DNA of 64,000 nt, from positions 69,148,997 to 69,212,996 of the forward strand of contig CM019067.1 of the NCBI GenBank assembly GCA_009667805.1, read 5' to 3'. The notes under the pieces are model-generated. The model saw nothing but the letters and a program-made list of their open reading frames with translations, had not been told where the DNA came from and did not search any database. Shown piece after piece: positions 43,023 through 54,990 of the stretch. Made by a program: the position numbers and the translations under genes. Position 1 is the stretch's first letter; the number at the start of each line of letters is the position of its first letter. The stretch is from Leptobrachium leishanense. Taxonomy: Eukaryota; Chordata; Amphibia; Anura; Megophryidae.

Positions 43023-44160
43023 TAATTGCTCCGGATCCTCCTACACTCATTATTCCAGTACACGTTACCTCTTGGCTTTCTTTTTTACATGGATATACAG
43101 GTGGTTGCATTGTTTATCTGACCCAGGTATGATGCAGGAAACCAGACAGATTCTGCTCAGTTTTAACTTTATTTTTAGGCTGCAGGTTATGCTCCTTCTA
43201 GTTCCTAAATACGAAGCGAAGTGGAGCAGAATCTGCTGGTCTAAAAGTAACCCGAAAACAAGCACAAATACTAATGTAAAGTTAAATTAACCCTAAAAAC
43301 AAGCGCAGTGTTTACGCCGTCCTCACATCAGAAAACTGACAGATGGTGCTACGTTGCAATGGAAGACCAAGGCCAAGGTGACACCCCCCCCCCCCCCCAT
43401 AAAAACATTTTTATTTTTTAAAGCATCTTTACTCTCCGTGCCTTTATTATTCCATAATTTTTGTCCGTGTCCACAAGGGGGCGATCTCTCTGTACAATAA
43501 CTCTAATAAGAAAGCAAATGAAGGTGACATTGAGAGTCTTGGCAGATATACTGCGAAAGGCACAGATAAGAAAAATAGAAATAAAAAGGGAGGGATGCGG
43601 TCTAAAATAAATAAGAATCCGCTAACAAAAATTCAAGATGTGCAACACCTGGTAAAGTTGGAGCCGGCTCGAGTGCTGCTTTTTTACGGTCCTCTGCAGC
43701 CTGGGATTACTAGCAGGGTTAATGAGAGGGTGACATTCCAGGTGGATTACTAAATGAGAGAGTAATAAATGGCGTTAAACCTTATGACACTGCAAGCTCC
43801 AGAATGCCTCGAGGCGAGACAAAGTATTTCATAAATGGAACTCTCTATATTTTCCAGGCTGTGAATAAGCCCTGTGGTATCTGCAACCTCTAAGGAAGTG
43901 TCCACCGAAGGCTGCAATGAGCCAAATTGCTTTTAAATTTAGATTATAGAGTCACATACAGGCGGTCAATAAGCAAATAGGCAGCCGGCTGTAAAGCTAA
44001 TTCGGGGAGGTGGCATGCACGTCCACACTTTCCAGTAACCTGACGAATATTTGTGTTTAAATATGGGATTGTGTAGTGTTTGTTTTTTCAGTGCACTATT
44101 TCTCCCCTGTGTCTGGATTGGCAGCCCTACACAATAGCTACTATCGATTTTTACATATTT
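43023..44160. other. Unassigned non-coding DNA (1.1 kb)
   Basis: Chance frames to 125 codons; a C17 run near 43384-43399. No gene supported. Confidence 0.35.
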
Positions 44161-44162
44161 AC

Positions 44163-44909
44163 CAAGGGTGGAATGACAATTTCTGAGGCCCCCGAGCAAT
44201 CGTACCTGCCCCCATGCAAAAAACACACACACACACCCCCCCCCCCCCCCCGTATGTACATTGCTGTTTTACAGAATTTATGCACACTGTTTTAAAAATG
44301 ATAATGTAGCGAAGACACGGACACTGACGACAAAACCACAGGAACTGGGCAAAGAGCTTGTCAGACACCAAGGTGCAGTGACAAAGACGCACCAAGGTGC
44401 AGTGACAAAGACGCACCAAGGTGCAGTGAAAAGACGCACCAAGGCGCAGTGACAGACGCACCAAGGTGCTGTGACAAAGCGCAGTGACAAAGATGCACCA
44501 AGGTGCCGTGACAAAGACGCACCAAGGCGCCGTGACAAAGACGCGCCAAGGTGCAACGAAAAGACGCACCAAGGCGCCGTGACAAAGACGCACCATGGCA
44601 CAGTGACAGATGCACCAAGGTGCCGTGACAAAGACGCACCAAGGCGCCATGACAAAGACGCACCAAGGTGCCGTGACAAAGCTGAGCCGTGGCAAAGATG
44701 CACCAAGGCGCCGTGACAAAGACGCTCAAAGGCGCCGTGACAAAGACGCACCAGGGAGCAGTGACAAAGACACACAGATGCTGATAGATGTACGGATGAT
44801 TTTTATCTACGGTGGTGTATGGACCTGCTGACGGGGGAGACCTCTTGGTGCACCCCTAGGCCGGGCCTCCTAGCAGTGCCCTGTTGTCCTAATGGTCAGT
44901 CCACCCCTG
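44163..44909. mobile_element. hAT-like MITE carrying a minisatellite, 747 bp
   Basis: Ends CAAGGGTGGAATGACAATT and, inverted, CAGGGGTGGACTGACCATT (16 of 19 alike). Flanks ATATTTAC and TTGTTTAC agree at 6 of 8, fitting a decayed 8-bp duplication. GGCCCCCGAGCAAT-type sequence next to the left end is shared by many vertebrate copies of this family (recall). Confidence 0.7.
44368..44770. repeat. 24-bp minisatellite (about 17 units)
   Basis: Unit CACCAAGGTGCAGTGACAAA then GACG, with GCGCC variants and shortened units. Unit length divisible by three explains the long minus frames (up to 186 codons). Confidence 0.9.
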
Positions 44910-45195
44910 TTGTTTACTATAGATTATAATTTTACTGTGTCCAGGCTATTTTCACATCATTACATTCAAATAAAAGGTGAGCGATGGGGTTTAATATTTT
45001 GGTTCACAAATGGGTCTCTTCAGATGTACTTTCCTCTCCGGCCCGGACTGTCATTTTGTCAAAATGGCAATAAAACCTACAGACTGAGGTCCTGGAATAC
45101 AAGACACATCCCTGTAAAAAGGAGATCTCTGAATTACTTCACACTCAGAACCCAGACGCACCATAAAGAGCACATCTGTGACTACGCCTCCTCAC

Positions 45196-45772
45196 TTAAA
45201 GGGACACTCTAGGCAACATGACCACCTAAGCTATTTTAGGTGGTCATGATGCCCGGAGTATCCTGCCCTCTGTCCCCCCTCCCTCCGCTCAGCGGTTCAG
45301 CTGTAAATGCTGAAAACAGCTGAGAGAGGCGGAGAACTTTACTCCGCCCTCCCAGCTGTCAGTCAGCAGAGCGGGAATCATATTTCCCGCTTCTGCCGAC
45401 TTTCAGCGCGATGACGTCTCCAACTCACTGCAGAAGCTGGCGGCTCCCTCTGAGGGTTAGTGTTGTGCGCATCCTCTTGCGCGCAACACTAATCCTCAGA
45501 GGGAGCCGGGAGGAAGTCTGCCGATTGGCTGGCTTACGTGAGAGGCGCGCATGCGCGCTTCTCACGTAAACCAGAAGGCAAGAAGACTCAAGAAGGACGG
45601 GAGCGGAAGAGGAGGGAGGTGAGTATGAAAAAAAAAAGACATCACTGGAAACGAGGATTTTAGGGTAAGTATTACAGGTACAAGTAAAAAAATAAAGATT
45701 TATTAAGGGAATAGGGATAGGTTAGGATAAAAAAACGGGGGGGGGTGATTTTTGAGTGGAGTGTCCCTTTAA
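45196..45772. mobile_element. T2-type MITE, 577 bp
   Basis: TTAAAGGGACACTCTAGGCA on the left; inverted right end TTAAAGGGACACTCCACTC; TTAA at both edges. Internal hairpins: ACCACCTAAG/CTTAGGTGGT-type, GGCTCCCTCTGAGG with its inverse, and TTACGTGAGAGGCGCGC with its inverse. Confidence 0.85.
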
Positions 45773-46120
45773 GTGGTTTTCAGACGTTCGTGTGATTTAT
45801 TTGTGAGGTAAGTGACATTTTGAATATTATTTCTATGAAATAGCCATTAAACGCAGCATATTGACATCACATCCACTCAGACGCTGCAGCTCGGCCAAAC
45901 CTCGACACCTGCTGACAGATGATTTTTAAAAAAAAATTGAAGTGTTTAAAAAGATAATCTATTCTACAAATGGCAAAAAAATATGTTGTTGAAGTGTATT
46001 TTTAACATGAAAACAATTGATAATGATGCGCGTCTTGGGGCGCAGAACACATGTAAACCCTGTGTCGTAATAAAACGCTCTGTGGCAATAAACACCTTTT
46101 TAGTATTTAGTTATCAGTTT
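45773..46120. other. Unassigned non-coding DNA
   Basis: Nothing recognised. Confidence 0.3.
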
Positions 46121-46124
46121 TCAT

Positions 46125-46268
46125 CAGTCCTCTCAGACTCTACCCCCTGGATATTGCTGAACTGCAATTCCCATGATTTCCCATGCTGTCTATTGCATTT
46201 GCATTTAAAGATTTCTGGGACTTGTAGGCTATGAACGTCCGGGGGCCAGAGAACGACATCCGTGGTTT
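46125..46268. mobile_element. hAT-like MITE (ACTCCCATGATT family), diverged
   Basis: GAACTGCAATTCCCATGATT, GTCTATTGCATTTGC and CGGGGGCCAGAGAACGA match the copies near 33.8 and 34.9 kb. Confidence 0.6.
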
Positions 46269-46365
46269 ACAGGGCTCCATTAGGAAGCTGTAGATCGTAC
46301 CACCTCTACAACGCCCTTTTCTTGGTTAACCTCTGTGAGGAGATATGACCCACTCGATCTTAATA

Positions 46366-46758
46366 CAGGTTGAGCATCCTTTATCCGGAATGTAGGAGAC
46401 CCCGAGCATTCCGAATTCTTCTGGATTTGAGAAACTGGGAGAATCCAATGTTTGAGAGGAAGGAGATCATAGCAGGAGGCAGCATGTCACTCGCTGAGGC
46501 TCCCGGCACGTGCCACGCTCTGCTGTAGCACTCGTGCCGGATTCTCGAGTGACAGCACCTGTCTGGAGTGCCCCTGATCCGTAACCTCTAAAATACATAT
46601 GGCTGAGAAAAGTCCGGTTACAGAGTCTTCCAGATAAGCGGTGTCTGACCTGGAAATACAAGTAATGGGGTCTCCATCCCAAAACCGGTATAAATTATTA
46701 GTGGTGCAGGTAATGTGACGGCTGCATCCGCATGAAATCCAAAAATCCGAGCCCAACC
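46366..46758. mobile_element. Tigger/pogo-like MITE, about 393 bp
   Basis: Left end CAGGTTGAGCATCCTTTATC then CGGAAT; the inverted right end reads GGTTGGGCTCGGATTTTTGG. TA lies at both edges. Starts of this form (GTTGAGCATCC..ATCCG) are known from mammalian pogo-type MER2 repeats. No transposase. Confidence 0.65.
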
Positions 46759-47374
46759 TAAATATTTTGTTTCTTCAACATAATTTATTGAATGCACTTC
46801 ATATCAAAGTACATCACTTGTATACAAACATCACCCTGCCTTAGTATAATAATTCATACTATCTTACAAAAGGCACAACATAAGCATCCATTTTTGCTTT
46901 TTTAACATCACTAAAGAAACAGCATAAAGAAAGAAAGAGAAAAAAAAAAGGGGAGAAAGAGGCTCGGCCCAAGCCAGATAACAAAAATAACCCACATCTA
47001 AATATATAATATATATACATCCGTATACACATCTATAATATTATAGACATATGTATAAATACAACCTAAAACAGAAAAATAGCCAAAATATAAACCCACT
47101 ACAGTCCTGACTCCAGCCATGGCCCCCATGTTTTATTATACGAAGGTAATGTTAAGTGGACCAACGCAGTCAGCTCGTCCATCCCAATTAGGGATACCCA
47201 GGTTAAATATTTTGTTTCAACCTTAAACTGCTCCTTTGAAAAGTTTAATGTTGAGGTTTTAGCTCCAATTCCGGGGACGCTGTATTTCCGAATGTGAGCT
47301 AACAAAATAGACGTTCGGTGCTTACCCGAGACACGTATATGAATGAAAATACACTGTATAAACAATCTCAAGCA
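46759..47374. other. Unassigned AT-rich DNA
   Basis: TATATA tracts near 47000; a 100-codon minus frame without features. Confidence 0.3.
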
Positions 47375-48812
47375 CAAAATAATTCCAGCATACGGCAGCA
47401 TTCATCAATAGAATTTTATCCCATCAACAGAACAAGGTTTCGACCTGCACCAGGTCTTTAAGTGCATGTTAACCTACAAGAGGTTATAGATGTTTATGTG
47501 GCGCTATTTATATTACAATATGACTGACCATATATAATCGTGCAGCTCACCAGTAGGTGTATCCCTCACCCACATGTATATATATAAGGCAGAAATACAG
47601 AGAATGTATATCAGGGAGCGCACAGAACCTTTACCAAATCACACACACCTGTGTCAAAAGTGAATTATAGAGAAAGATTTATTCATCTTTAATATGTTCT
47701 CAAGTTGGGAACGATTACATATTCCTAAAGAATTAAAATGGAACAAATGCGCGGTATCAGAGTGTCATATACAGCATTAAACAATAGTCTATAATTGCAC
47801 TCTCACAAGTCTGGAGCCTATTGGGCTCACTGTCTTCACTTGTAAGCCACTAAGGGGGGCTTCTCCCACCAATGGATGTGTCCTTGATCCAAGTATACAA
47901 AGTGAAAAATGGCTGGACCTCAAAAGAGATGCAGAAATAGTGCAATATTGTTGGAAACCATATGAAATTGGGTAATATATATGGAAAAACTCACATGCGT
48001 CAGAGCCTCCTGGAATGGTGGCTCGGTAATAGTAGCCTCAGACCATACTAGGTAGGTCTCACCCTTCTTTAGTCGCAGGAACAGGAATCCGGCTGAGGAA
48101 GCCTGCAGGATAGCAGGAGAAAGGCGTTTCAGTATATATCCCCTTATTGTTTTTATTTGGAATAAATGTTTTTTATTTATTTATTCAAGTTCCATTGATT
48201 CATTTATGGACCATTCTACTGTTCCTGCGACTAAAGAAGGGTGAGACCTACCTAGTATGGTCTGAGGCTACTATTACCGAGCCACCATTCCAGGAGGCTC
48301 TGACGCATGTGAGTTTTTCCATATATATTACCCAATTTCATATGGTTTCCAACAATATTGCACTATTTCTGCATCTCTTTTGAGATCCAGTCGTTTTTCA
48401 CCTTATATACTTGGATCAAGGACACATCCATTGGTGGGAGAAGCCCCCCTTAGTGGCTTACAAGTGAAGACAGTGAGCCCAATAGGCTCCAGACTTGTGA
48501 GAGTGCAATTATAGACTTTTGTTTAATGCTGTATATGACACTCTGATACCGCGCATTTGTTCCATTTTAATTCTTTAGGAATATGTAATCATTCCCAACT
48601 TGAGAACATATTAAAGATGAGTAAATCTTTCTCTATAATTCACTTTTGACACATGGTGTGTGTGATTTGGTAAAGGTTCTGTGCGCTCCCTGATATACAT
48701 TCTGTGTATTTCTGCCTTTTATATGCATGCACCAGGTCTTTGTCAAGTCTTGATAAAGATAACAAAGATGACTATTGATGGATACTGCCGTATGCTGGAA
48801 TTATTTTTTGAT
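47375..48812. repeat. Large inverted repeat (hairpin) of about 1.4 kb
   Basis: Outer arms of about 36 bp (47375-47410 and 48773-48812) and long inner arms (47586-48085 and 48217-48725) are reverse complements, nearly exact over the 200 bp nearest the centre. The centre is 131 bp. No transposase. Likely a foldback transposon; the family is unknown to me. Confidence 0.88.
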
Positions 48813-50356
48813 TTCCATCCGGTCCTTGGATTGAGGACCATCCGGCGGCAGCTCAAAGGTGGGTGCTAACGCTCAAGACACGGCATGAGAAACAATCTCA
48901 ACCGTACGTTTTCATTCTCACATAGAATTCCTTCATGTTGGGGTATTTTAACAAATTTCAATAGATAATAAACTCTAGGCCTTCAAACGGCTCTCGCCGC
49001 GCCTCTGGCTTACTCAGGTACAGGAATCTTATGTGACGATGAAACTTGAGGATACGACTGTACGTATTTTCATTCATATATGTTACTCAGGTATGCGCCA
49101 AACCACCTTTTTTTTATTTTTTTATTTTCGGAAATGTGTCCGCTACGACCTATGTTGCCATTCGGGTAAAGCTTTGCAGGTCAGGGAAAAATAAGAATCT
49201 AAAATAAATAGTTATAGTCCCAAAGAATTTTTTTTTTTAAATGAAATGCTTGGTGTACAACCAGTGTGCGAAGCGTCAGGTTTATCTTGCTTTTCACAAA
49301 TCCTGTGCTAAAACGTAAGCATTTATACAAGCCCTGAGCGCGTCCGCTTGCCTATGTTTTGAGTGTGCGAAGGATGAATAGACGCTTCACATGAGCCACT
49401 CTTGTCCTCCATCCAACCATAAAGGGGGTTACAGAGCGGTCCCTGTGATAGCCCCTCTCTGCCTTGACCCCCCCCCCCAAGCAGGTTCCCCTCCGAAAAG
49501 CTCTCGAAAGCCGCCGAGATGGGGCTTCATTTACACACTCGCTGCTTCGCGAAGAAAAAATAAAACTGGGGGAGAAAACCAAAAAAAAAAGTGTCCCCAT
49601 CCCCAATTAGTGTTGCGACTTGTGCGGATCAATGTCGGGTTAAACTGAGCTGCCTACTCGAGTGGTGGGTGTTGCATTTATTAAAGGAGGTTGTGGGACA
49701 AGAGAGGGGGCAGCTCGTCTTTCAACAAGCTGGATTCTTTCAGCTGAGCCGCAGTGTGCAGGAATTCGTATGTGAAAAACAACTGGCACAATACTTAAGT
49801 CCTCACCTCCTCACCCCTGACGGCATGGGAAAGTGCACTGCTCAGCTGTTCGTTATAGAAAGGCCGCTCTAGTCATGAGAAATGTTGATAAAATGCGGAG
49901 GAAAGATTTCCCTCCTAGGCACATGTCATATTGCCTGTCAACCGGCTTAATTGGGGAAATTAGACTTGCCCTTAAACTATGAGAGTCTGTGTGCCCGCAC
50001 CGCCAGAACCAACAAGCATTCCAATGTTCTCCGTGCCAGGGGCAGTTAACCCATATCTGCGCGTACCACTATCTAAACGCGTTTATACAAAGATCTAGAT
50101 AAATACTGATAAGATAGATCACAATTTTACAATGTAGCGTAAAACCATCCTGGTAAAAATTGTCCCAACATTGGCCGGAGACATTGACTGTGGTCGCAAT
50201 GCAGTAAATAAAATGCACCATCTTCTCGTGGAAATCTGTGTATTATTTAACCTTTTTTTTTTACTAAAGCCGTGCATACACACATTGAATTACAATGAAA
50301 AACAAAAATTTGGATACAAAACCCAATTTGCCCTTTTAATGCAAGGTTAGTGTTCC
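48813..50356. other. Unassigned non-coding DNA (1.5 kb)
   Basis: Chance frames to 93 codons in several phases. No exon or repeat supported. Confidence 0.35.
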
Positions 50357-50364
50357 TCCTAGAG

Positions 50365-50558
50365 CAGTGGTTCCCAACCGCGGTCCTCAAGTCCCCCTAA
50401 CAGGCCAAATTATAAGGATCACCTCGGGGAAATACAGACTGAATCCTGCAATCACTGAGCAGCAAATCAGATCACCTGTGCTGTGCCACTGGCTGACACA
50501 GATATCTGGCAAACCTGGCCTGTTAGGGGGACCTGAGGACTGCGGTTGGGATCCACTG
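50365..50558. mobile_element. hAT-like MITE, CAGTGTTTCCCAA family, copy 3 with exact duplication
   Basis: Flanked by exact TCCTAGAG on both sides (50357-50364 and 50559-50566). Ends CAGTGGTTCCCAACCGCGG and inverse-type GGTTGGGATCCACTG. 194 bp. This copy fixes the family's boundaries. Confidence 0.88.
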
Positions 50559-50779
50559 TCCTAGAGAAGAGTCCGATTCCCTGTGAGATATCACACCTGA
50601 CGACCTGTATGACTGTAAAGAAGGTACAAGGAGCAGCCCCCACCTTCACTGTAACAAAAAGCTCAACAAATTTTACTGCTGCATTACAAAAGCCAGGGAG
50701 AGGACCAGGGGTCAAGTCCTGGGAAAAAAAGTGAAGGAACTCACCCACGAATTCCACAACCCCCATTACCTGAAGAAAA

Positions 50780-50965
50780 TATATATATATATCACAAGTA
50801 TAGCCGGACGAGCCGGTGATACCATTTTTATTGGGTTAGCATTACATTTAAAAGACAAGCTTTCAAGAGTGTAAACTGGAAACTATACTGATCAGTGAAA
50901 GGTATCACTACGTACAGGTATACTCGTGATTGTGGCAACTGGACTAACGCGTTTTATATATAATA
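50780..50965. repeat. Dispersed repeat fragment with AATAAAA-GGTATC motif, unassigned
   Basis: On minus: AAGCTTGTC, then GCTAACCCAATAAAAATGGT and ATCACC, between TA-rich tracts. Similar segments occur widely in fish and frog genomes, but I cannot give the class with confidence. Confidence 0.35.
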
Positions 50966-50984
50966 TATATATCCAGGCACAGAC

Positions 50985-51205
50985 CCCCAGAATAATATAC
51001 ACAGCGCTGAGCCCCCAGAATAACATACACAGCACTGAGCCCCCAGAATAATATACACAGCACTGAGCCCCCAGAATAATATACACAGCACTGAGCCCCC
51101 AGAATAATATGCACAACACAGAACCCCCAGAATAATATACACAACACTGAACCCCCAGAATAACATACACAGCACTGAACCCCAAGAATAATATACACAG
51201 CACTG
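50985..51205. repeat. 28-bp minisatellite (about 8 units)
   Basis: Unit CCCCCAGAATAATATACACA then GCACTGAG. It abuts the 20-23-bp array that starts about 25 bp later. Confidence 0.9.
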
Positions 51206-51229
51206 GTTATATGGATATATTTTCCCCAG

Positions 51230-52962
51230 TTCACATGGATATAATTGCCCCAGCTCTCATGGATAATGCCCCCCCAGGTCTCATGGATAATGCCCCCAGG
51301 TCTCATGGATATGCCCCAGGTCTCATGGATACTGCCCCCAGGTCTCATGGATATGCCCCAGGTCTCATGGATACTGCTCCCAGGTCTCATGGATATGCCC
51401 CAGGTCTCATGGATAGTGCCCCCAGGTCTCATGGATATGCCCCAGGTCTCATGGATATTGCCCCCAGGTCTCATGGATATGCCCCAGGTCTCATGGATAC
51501 TGCCCCCCCAGGTCTCATGGATACTGCCCCCAGGTCTCATGGATACTGCTCCCAGGTCTCATGGATATGCCCCAGCTCTCATGGATAATGCCCCCAGGTC
51601 TCATGGATAATGCCCCCAGGTCTCATGGATAATGCCCCCCCAGGTCTCATGGATATTGCCCCCCCCCAGTTCTCATGGATACTGCCCCCAGGTCTCATGG
51701 ATACTGCCCCCAGGTCTCATGGATATTGCTCCAGGTCTCATGGATATGCCCCAGGGCTCATGGATATTGCCCCCTGGTCTCATGGATATGCCCCAGGGCT
51801 CATGGATATTGCCCCCTGGTCTCATGGATATGCCCCAGGTCTCATGGATAATGCCCCCAGGTCTCATGGATAATGCCCCCAGGTCTCATGGATAATGCCC
51901 CCCAGGTCTCATGGATATGTCCCCCCAGGTCTCATGGATATTGCCTCCCCAGGTCTCATGGATATTGCCCCCCCAGGTCTCATGGATACTGCCCCTAGGT
52001 CTCATGGATATGCCCCCCAGGTCTCATGGATATTGCCCCCCCCAGGTCTCATGGATATGCCCCCAGGTCTCATGGATACTGCCCCCAGGTCTCATGGATA
52101 TGCCCCCCCAGGTCTCATGGATATGCCCCAGGTCTCATGGATATGCCCCCCAGGTCTCATGGATATGCCCCAGGTCTCATGGATATGCCCCAGGTCTCAT
52201 GGATATGCGCCCCCCCAGGTCTCATGGATATTGCCCCCCAGGTCTCATGGATATTGCCCCCCCAGGTCTCATGGATATGCCCCCCCAGGTCTCATGGATA
52301 TTGCCCCCCCAGGTCTCATGGATATTGCCCCCCCAGGTCTCATGGATATGCCCCCAGGTCTCATGGATACTGCCCCCAGGTCTCATGGATATGCCCCCCA
52401 GGTCTCATGGATATGCCCCAGGTCTCATGGATATGCCCCCCCAGGTCTCATGGATATGCCCCCCAGGTCTCATGGATATGCCCCAGGTCTCATGGATATG
52501 CCCCAGGTCTCATGGATATGCGCCCCCCCAGGTCTCATGGATATTGCCCCCCAGGTCTCATGGATATTGCCCCCCCAGGTCTCATGGATATGCCCCCCCA
52601 GGTCTCATGGATATTGCCCCCCCAGGTCTCATGGATATTGCCCCCCCAGGTCTCATGGATATTGCCCCCCCAGGTCTCATGGATATGCCCCCCCAGGTCT
52701 CATGGATATGCCCCCCCAGGTCTCATGGATATGCCCCCCCCAGGTCTCATGGATATGCCCCCCCAGGTCTCATGGATATGCCCCAGGTCTCATGGATATG
52801 CCCCCCCAGGTCTCATGGATATGCCCCCCCAGGTCTCATGGATATGCCCCAGGTCTCATGGATATGCCCCCCAGGTCTCATGGATATGCCCCCCAGGTCT
52901 CATGGATATGCCCCCCAGGTCTCATGGATATGCCCCCCCCAGGTTTCATGGATACTGCCCCC
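51230..52962. repeat. 20-23-bp minisatellite (about 80 units, 1.7 kb)
   Basis: Core GGTCTCATGGATA followed by TGCC, TTGCC or CTGCC and a C run of variable length. C-run length variation shifts frame between units, yet all plus frames stay open because no register creates a stop, giving frames of 333-473 codons. A block at 52205-52380 recurs 312 bp later. Confidence 0.93.
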
Positions 52963-52988
52963 AGCCCAGCTCACCTTTGCTGCTCCTC

Positions 52989-53128
52989 TGCCGGCGGCCG
53001 CGTGCTTCCTGCTTCAGCGGCCGCTGACAGGAAGTGCAGCCGCTCGCCTGGGATCTATGAAACAGCCAGGCTAGCGGCTCCACCTCCTGTCACCGGCCGT
53101 TGTAACAGGAAGCACGCGGCCGCCGGCA
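52989..53128. repeat. Perfect 23-bp GC-rich inverted repeat
   Basis: TGCCGGCGGCCGCGTGCTTC plus CTG at 52989-53011 is exactly inverted at 53106-53128, with a 94-bp loop that contains a CAGCGGCCGCTG palindrome. It is followed by tandem GCGTTCCCGCA units to about 53205. Confidence 0.85.
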
Positions 53129-53364
53129 ATGTGCGGCGGCGGCGTTCGGGCTCGGGCCACAGCGGGAACGCTGCGTTCCCGCAGCGTTCCCGCAGCGTTC
53201 CCGCTGTGGGAGAAGTGCGGGAACGCCGTTCCTGCGCGTTCCCGCTCGACTCGAGCCCTGGAGAGGACAGAATACAGGGAAGGCTCTGGGCTTCAACTAA
53301 ACCCCACCACACATAAAAACCATGGCTAGGGACAATGGCATGTCCCCTATGTCAGTTTTCTACA

Positions 53365-53772
53365 TTAACCCCCCTGACGGTTATCCTGAGTGTGTCTCGG
53401 GGTTAAATTTCACCGAGAGCGGTAACCCCGAGACACACATGGGCTGTATACATCACCTCTCCCTCCGCTCCCTCGCTGATCTCTGCAGTCTCTTCCGGAG
53501 ATCGCAGCGTTTTACTTCCTGGATTCCTTCTCGCAAGGAGGGAACCAGGAAGTATGAGGTCGCGGTCGCCGGAGGAGGCAGCTGGGGGACAGCGAGGGAG
53601 CGCAGGGACAGGTGATGTATCCAGCGGCATCCCGAGTGTTGCTCGGGGTTACCGCTTCCAACATAGGAATTTAACCCCGAGCCACACTTGGGAATAACGC
53701 TGGGGGGGGGGAGGGAATCAGACCACTTTTAGACATGGAATTCTGCAAAAATTAGACCGCCAGGGAGGTTAA
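53365..53772. mobile_element. piggyBac-type MITE, 408 bp
   Basis: Left TTAACCCCCCTGACGGT, inverted right TTAACCTCCCTGGCGGT; TTAA on both edges. An internal stem pairs GTGTCTCGGGGTTA with TAACCCCGAGACAC, and a related CTCGGGGTTA word recurs near the right side. Confidence 0.85.
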
Positions 53773-54595
53773 TACCATTCAAACTTTCGCCTTCTTACAA
53801 GTGAGGGTCATAAACGTCCCACTGGAACAGAGAGCTGACAATCTACAATGGATCTTCTTCTGGAAGTTCTTTAATGAACTCCCATTTAATTTTTGCTGTT
53901 AAAGTATCCCATTGTGTTGATCATTGTGGCCCAATTCTTGCCATTCCCGACAGTTCCCAGTTGTTTGAAGATCCCTGTAGATGTGAGCTTATACTTGTCG
54001 CGTCGAGGACTTGAAGGCCATGATCTCATGAGAACAATTTACAGATGGTTTTATAAACTGGAATTGCACACGCACACACAGGAGATTTCAACAATACAAT
54101 GTACAGCCATGTATTTGTCACATAAAGGGGGGCTTATCATTTGAATAGTTTTTGTGATGAGGGAGTCAATTCTGCTTAGTCCTAAATGGTCAAGAACGAT
54201 CATCCATTCCCAAAGTGGATGGTGGAAAGATCCAGGGGTGTTAAGGAAATATGGGATATGTGTTTACAGAGTTAGCTTAATTGTTGTTTTGAATTTGCAG
54301 TATACCTAATATCAGAAAAGAGGTGTGTGTATGTGAGCGTTAGGGATGCGGCCTGGGAGCACAGGCGGCAGCAACCCAAAAAAGATTGGGAACCTGCTGG
54401 TCAAGATTAAACAAATTTGGGGTTTTCTCATATTTTTTTAATTTCATGGTTTCTGGCCTAATATATGCAATTCTTCATCCACTTGTCACTTTTGTATCAC
54501 CCATTCAGCAATTGCTTGTGTGATATAGATTTTTCTTCTAGTTTGATGCAGGGGTGTATATAACTTTGTCCTACCCCCTCCTTACCCAACACCAA
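53773..54595. other. Unassigned non-coding DNA
   Basis: No gene; chance frame of 83 codons at 53893. Confidence 0.3.
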
Positions 54596-54599
54596 GTGG

Positions 54600-54990
54600 T
54601 CTCTAACAACAATTATTATAGCTCAGAGACTCGTTGCTGGGAGTTTTATTGCTTTGCAGCTCTGTTAGAAAAAAGGACATTAACAAAAATAGCCCGAAGA
54701 TAACTTTATACAATGCTTTTAATAATTTTGTCCCTTGGCACATGAGGTCAGGTGCAGAATTGTGGATTTTGGAGCTTTTCTGAGATTCCACCTGTAATTA
54801 GTTGGGGTTTTTGGGGCCAATTGAGGCAATTAAAAAAAATGCAAAAACATCTACTCATGTTGTTGCGACCAGAAACCTACTCATTCAGTATATTCAGGTA
54901 GTCACCTGACCTCATTTTTTTGGACATGTAACGTTGCTGAATCTAGACCTGACCAGCTGAAGCCACCCCAGATCATAACAGGTTGTATGG
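54600..54990 (-). mobile_element. Fragment related to a Tc1-like element
   Basis: On minus the part at 54880-54985 (TGTTATGATCTGGGGTGGCT and AATGAGGTCAGGTGACTACC, GAATATACTGAATGAG) matches the Tc1-like sequence at 61882-62165. Heavily decayed. Confidence 0.55.

Noticed and set aside
44159..44775. Minus-strand frames of 122-186 codons
   Set aside because: Explained by the 24-bp minisatellite; no start context or domain.
50780..50965. Penelope-type element with hammerhead ribozyme
   Set aside because: The dispersed-repeat motif is suggestive, but neither the CTGATGA...GAAA core nor coding sequence is visible.
51895..53316. 473-codon plus-strand open frame
   Set aside because: It is the 20-23-bp minisatellite translated; all three plus frames are open there, and the non-repeat end shows no domain.
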